The notes beneath the pieces are model-generated. The model searched no databases. It was not told the origin of the DNA and worked only from the letters and a program-made list of their open reading frames with translations. 10,897 nt of DNA from Burkholderiales bacterium (GTDB lineage Bacteria > Pseudomonadota > Gammaproteobacteria > Burkholderiales > SHXO01): NCBI GenBank assembly GCA_026125625.1, contig JAHCKU010000064.1, positions 1-10,897 on the forward strand, given 5' to 3'. The translations under genes and the position numbers were made by a program. Shown one piece after another: positions 8,158 to 10,897 of this stretch. Within the stretch, counting starts at the first letter, position 1; each line of letters begins with the position of its first letter.

Positions 8158-8163
8158 TGTGGT

Positions 8164-9126
8164 TCAGGCAGCGCTGGCCAGGGCAAGCTCGCGCGTCACG
8201 CCGGCTGCCTGCAATGCCTCACGCAGCCGCTCGATCTCCGCCGCCGGAAGCTTGACCAGCGGCGGGCGCACATAGGCTTGCCCGGTGCGTCCGAGCAGCA
8301 CCAGCGCCTCCTTCATGCGATTGTGCATGTCGAGGAAGGGCTGGGCATAGAACGCCTGCGCAAGCGGATAGATGCGATCGTTGATCGCCTGGGCACGCCG
8401 CAGATCCTGCGCCTTCACCGCCCGGAACAGCGCCACCTGCAGATCGACGATCACGCTGCCGGCGCCGGACAGCAGGCCGTTCGCGCCCAGGGCCAGAGAT
8501 GCCATCAACCAGGCGCTGTGAGTGGTGAGGACGTTCACCGGACGTGCCAGATTCTGGAAGGTACGGATGTGCTTCTCGTGCAGCATGGCGTCGTTCGACC
8601 AGTCCTTGATCGCCCGGATGGTGGGGACGGTATCGAACAGGCGCAGCAGCGTATCGAACGGATAACCCAGGCCGGAGGCCATCGGATACTGGAAGCAGAT
8701 CAGCGGCAGATCGGTAGCATCCGCGATGCGGGCGAAATGCGCCAGCGCCATCTCCGGACGCAGCTGTCCGCCCATCGCCATGCTGTTGGGAGGAAACACC
8801 AGCAGCGCTGATGCACCCTGGCGTTGCGCCATGGCGGCAATGCGCGCGGCCTCGATGCTGCCATCGGCATAGACGCCGTTGATCACCGGCACGCGATCGC
8901 CGACCTCGTCCAGGGCGTCGGCCAGGATACACTCCTGTTCTGCGAAGGTGCAGGCGTGCACCTCGGATGCGTGTCCGTTCACGGTCACGGCGCTCACGCC
9001 CGGCACCAGCGCGCATTCACGCACGTGCTTGCGCGTGGCATCGCGGTCGATGGCAAGGTCCGCATCGAGCATCAGCAGCGTGGCCGGTATGACGCCCTGG
9101 GGCGTGAAGTCGGCAAAGCGTGTCAT
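8164..9126 (-). CDS. Dihydrodipicolinate synthase (DapA)/N-acetylneuraminate lyase family protein
   Basis: A 320-residue class I aldolase-fold (TIM barrel) enzyme that forms a Schiff base with a keto-acid and makes or breaks a C-C bond, or dehydrates a sugar acid. K174 in RAIKDWS is the expected Schiff-base lysine, and Y147 in CFQYP is the expected catalytic tyrosine. The N-terminus FTPQGVIPATLLMLDADLAID matches the family opening. The usual G-(T/S)-T-G-E substrate loop is changed to NGHASE (50-55), which keeps the Gly and Glu but loses the Thr pair of true DapA. This argues against lysine biosynthesis and for a catabolic paralogue; the substrate is unknown. Length is slightly above the usual 290-310. 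Start ATG 9126 is supported by AGGAG 6 bp upstream (9137-9133 on the minus strand); the frame is open to 9195, but the extra 23 residues are not family-like. It is divergent from the antiporter gene and lies upstream of the GMC oxidoreductase on the same strand. Confidence 0.9.
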   Translation of the reverse strand: MTRFADFTPQGVIPATLLMLDADLAIDRDATRKHVRECALVPGVSAVTVNGHASEVHACTFAEQECILADALDEVGDRVPVINGVYADGSIEAARIAAMAQRQGASALLVFPPNSMAMGGQLRPEMALAHFARIADATDLPLICFQYPMASGLGYPFDTLLRLFDTVPTIRAIKDWSNDAMLHEKHIRTFQNLARPVNVLTTHSAWLMASLALGANGLLSGAGSVIVDLQVALFRAVKAQDLRRAQAINDRIYPLAQAFYAQPFLDMHNRMKEALVLLGRTGQAYVRPPLVKLPAAEIERLREALQAAGVTRELALASAA

Positions 9127-9132
9127 GGCGGA

Positions 9133-9137
9133 CTCCT
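9133..9137 (-). promoter_or_regulatory. Ribosome-binding site of the DapA-family gene
   Basis: AGGAG on the minus strand, 6 bp before ATG 9126. It decides the start against the longer in-frame ATG at 9195. Confidence 0.75.
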
Positions 9138-9219
9138 GTCGATTCGGCGAATGCTGCACGTCAGTGTGCCCTAAATCGACGGCGCTCGCCGCCACATTGC
9201 GGAGATCATCGGAGCATCA

Positions 9220-9232
9220 CCGGTTCGACCGG
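9220..9232. repeat. Short inverted repeat in the divergent intergenic region
   Basis: CCGGT-TCG-ACCGG is a perfect 5-bp inverted repeat with a 3-bp centre, midway between the two divergent genes. It could be a protein-binding site, but a repeat this short in GC-rich DNA may be chance. Confidence 0.25.
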
Positions 9233-9263
9233 GGATCGGCATTTCAGCGCTTCCGAGCACCGC

Positions 9264-9297
9264 TTGTCGTCGCGATGTCCCGACATCCGGCTACGAT
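9264..9297 (+). promoter_or_regulatory. Possible ybaL promoter region with palindromic operator
   Basis: TACGAT (9292-9297) resembles a -10 box 45 bp before the antiporter start. The best -35-like hexamer, TTGTCG (9264-9269), is 22 bp upstream of it, longer than the usual 17. Between them lies a perfect palindrome, GATGTC-CC-GACATC (9274-9287), where a regulator could block or realign polymerase. The promoter call is tentative; the palindrome itself is exact. Confidence 0.3.
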
Positions 9298-9334
9298 ACA
9301 ACCCGAATCCGAAATACCGCCGACGGCCACCATT

Positions 9335-9338
9335 GGAG
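9335..9338 (+). promoter_or_regulatory. Ribosome-binding site of the antiporter gene
   Basis: GGAG followed by TTTT and ATG 9343. The spacing is short but usable, and it supports the chosen start. Confidence 0.6.
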
Positions 9339-9342
9339 TTTT

Positions 9343-10897
9343 ATGGAACACAGCATTCCCCTGATCACCACCATCGCCGCCGGCTTCGGCATTGCCCTGA
9401 TCCTTGGCTTCGTCGCCGAGCGCCTCAAGCTGCCGGCGCTGCTCGGATATCTGATCGCCGGGATCATCCTTGGCCCGTCGACCCCGGGTTTCGTCGCCGA
9501 TACGCACATCGCCTCGCAGCTGTCGGAGATCGGCGTGATGCTGCTGATGTTCGGGGTCGGCCTGCATTTTTCCCTGAGCGATCTGCTTGCCGTACGCCGC
9601 ATCGCCATCCCCGGTGCGGTGGTGCAGATGGGCCTCGCCACCGCGCTGGGCATGCTCGTCGCCCACTGGTGGGGCTGGAACTGGGGGACCGGACTGATCT
9701 TCGGCCTGTCGCTGTCGTGTGCCAGCACGGTGGTGCTGCTCAAGGCCCTCGAATCACGCGGCATCCTCGAGACCATGAACGGACGGATTGCCGTCGGCTG
9801 GCTGGTGGTCGAGGATCTCGCCACGGTGCTGGTGCTGGTGCTGCTGCCCCCGCTGGCGGGCGTGCTCGGCAGTCCGGCGGCAGGTCAGACCGCCGCCCAG
9901 GCCGCATCGCTGTGGACCACCATCGGCTGGACGCTGCTGCAGATTTCCGCCTTCGTGGCATTGATGCTCATCGTCGGCCGGCGCGCGCTGCCCTGGCTGC
10001 TATGGCAGGTGGCGCGCACCGGATCACGCGAGCTGTTCACCCTGTCGGTCATCGCATCGGCAATCGGTATCGCCTTCGGCGCGGCGGAGCTGTTCAGCGT
10101 CTCGTTCGCCCTGGGCGCTTTCTTCGCCGGCACGGTGATGCGCGAGTCCGAGCTCAGCCATCGCGCAGCAGAGGAATCGCTCCCTCTGCGTGACGCCTTC
10201 TCGGTGCTGTTCTTCGTGTCCGTGGGCATGCTGTTCCAGCCGATGGTCCTGATCGAACAGCCCGGTCACGTGCTGAGCGTGGTCGCCATCATCATCCTCG
10301 GCAAGTCCATCGCCGCGCTGGCTTTGGTGCTCGCGTTCCGCTACCCGCTCAACACCGCCCTGACCGTCGCCGCCAGCCTGGCGCAGATCGGCGAGTTTTC
10401 TTTTATCCTGGCCGGCCTTGGCCTGTCGCTCGAACTGCTGCCGACCGAGGCCATGAGCCTGGTGCTCGCCGGTGCGCTGATCTCCATCGCGCTCAATCCC
10501 TTCGTATTCGTTGCCATCGCGCCCTTGCAGCGCTGGATACTCCAGCGCTCCGATTTCGCCCGCCGTCTCGAGCGCAGGGAGGACCCGTACGCCGAGTTGC
10601 CGATGACCACCGAGCGCAAGTATCTCGAAGGACAGGTGGTGCTGGTCGGCTACGGGCGTGTGGGACGGCGCATCGCTGCTGCGCTGGATGCACGCGGCAT
10701 CCCCTACGTGGTCGCCGAACAGAATCGCGAGCTGGTCGAGGATCTGCGCAGGAAGGGAAAGGCCGCGGTGTCAGGAAACGCCGCCGATCCCGCGGTGTTG
10801 ATCCAGGCGCATATCGCCCATGCCGCCATGCTGGTGGTGGCCACGCCCGATCCGCTCAACGTACGACAGATGGTGGACACCGCGCGTACGCTCAATC
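9343..10897 (+). CDS. ybaL: YbaL/KefB-type cation:proton antiporter with RCK domain (3' partial)
   Basis: The frame is open from ATG 9343 to the window end; 518 residues are visible, against about 558 for E. coli YbaL. It is an inner-membrane CPA2-family transporter exchanging K+ or Na+ for H+. Residues 1 to about 395 hold many hydrophobic helices of the Na+/H+ exchanger domain. Long blocks match my memory of E. coli YbaL: GVMLLMFGVGLHFSLSDL, GSRELFTLSV, FALGAFFAGTVM, LRDAFSVLFFVSVGMLF, AQIGEFSFILAGLGLSL. A cytoplasmic linker leads to an RCK N-terminal (TrkA-N) domain with Rossmann motif GYGRVG (436-441), which in relatives binds NAD(H) or nucleotides and gates the transporter. KefB/KefC are glutathione-gated potassium efflux systems; YbaL is a close relative with less certain function. 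The remaining roughly 40 C-terminal residues lie beyond the window. The start is supported by GGAG at 9335-9338 and by alignment with the YbaL N-terminus (PLITTI). Confidence 0.93.
   Translation, partial: MEHSIPLITTIAAGFGIALILGFVAERLKLPALLGYLIAGIILGPSTPGFVADTHIASQLSEIGVMLLMFGVGLHFSLSDLLAVRRIAIPGAVVQMGLATALGMLVAHWWGWNWGTGLIFGLSLSCASTVVLLKALESRGILETMNGRIAVGWLVVEDLATVLVLVLLPPLAGVLGSPAAGQTAAQAASLWTTIGWTLLQISAFVALMLIVGRRALPWLLWQVARTGSRELFTLSVIASAIGIAFGAAELFSVSFALGAFFAGTVMRESELSHRAAEESLPLRDAFSVLFFVSVGMLFQPMVLIEQPGHVLSVVAIIILGKSIAALALVLAFRYPLNTALTVAASLAQIGEFSFILAGLGLSLELLPTEAMSLVLAGALISIALNPFVFVAIAPLQRWILQRSDFARRLERREDPYAELPMTTERKYLEGQVVLVGYGRVGRRIAAALDARGIPYVVAEQNRELVEDLRRKGKAAVSGNAADPAVLIQAHIAHAAMLVVATPDPLNVRQMVDTARTLN

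Larger units (their letters stand above)
7682..8163. other. Repeat-bearing intergenic region between the DapA-family and GMC genes
   Basis: This 482-bp gap holds two full repeat units (7864-8089), two decayed partial units (8091-8157), and about 180 bp next to the GMC start (7682-7863) in which I see no gene or clear promoter. Open frames through the repeats translate to VVPAKAGTQ and SFRRKPEP-type peptides. These are well-known false translations of this kind of dispersed repeat, so I call no gene here. Confidence 0.75.

Noticed and set aside
9127..9195. Longer N-terminus for the DapA-family protein
   Set aside because: The start at 9126 has AGGAG at good spacing, and the extra residues are not family-like.

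Overview
The window reads as a chromosome segment of a high-GC proteobacterium, most likely a gamma- or betaproteobacterium. The evidence is high-GC coding DNA, a YbaL-type antiporter, a Cache-sensing hybrid kinase, and intergenic repeats of the GTTCCGGC-GAAA-GCCGGAAC type that are scattered through many proteobacterial genomes. I cannot name the genus.

Left part (1-3632, plus strand): the 3' part of an rhs gene, cut by the window start, followed 8 bp later by an unrecognised 289-residue ORF. The Rhs protein has many YD repeats, a complete Rhs-associated core ending in DPSGY, a Gly/Ala-rich hydrophobic linker ending in a GGKFANGA...YLFNE pre-toxin motif, and a C-terminal domain of about 140 residues with a D-x9-E-x-K signature of PD-(D/E)XK nucleases. 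By position, the next ORF should be its immunity protein. The toxin tip and this ORF are clearly AT-richer than the Rhs core, as expected of an exchangeable toxin/immunity cassette. This is the most interesting part of the window.

Middle part (3679-9126, minus strand): three genes in a row. Read in the direction of transcription, they are a dihydrodipicolinate synthase/N-acetylneuraminate lyase (DapA)-family enzyme, a GMC-family FAD oxidoreductase, and a membrane-bound hybrid histidine kinase (Cache sensor, HisKA, HATPase, receiver). The DapA-family and GMC genes are separated by 482 bp, which hold two tandem copies of a roughly 113-bp repeat with two strong hairpins each, plus two decayed partial units. 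The two enzymes could serve one catabolic route, but their substrates cannot be read from the sequence.

Right part (9343-10897, plus strand): a YbaL/KefB-type cation:proton antiporter with an RCK (TrkA-N) domain, running off the window end. It is divergent from the DapA-family gene across a 216-bp promoter region that contains a perfect 14-bp palindrome. No tRNA, rRNA, CRISPR array, insertion sequence or phage gene was seen.
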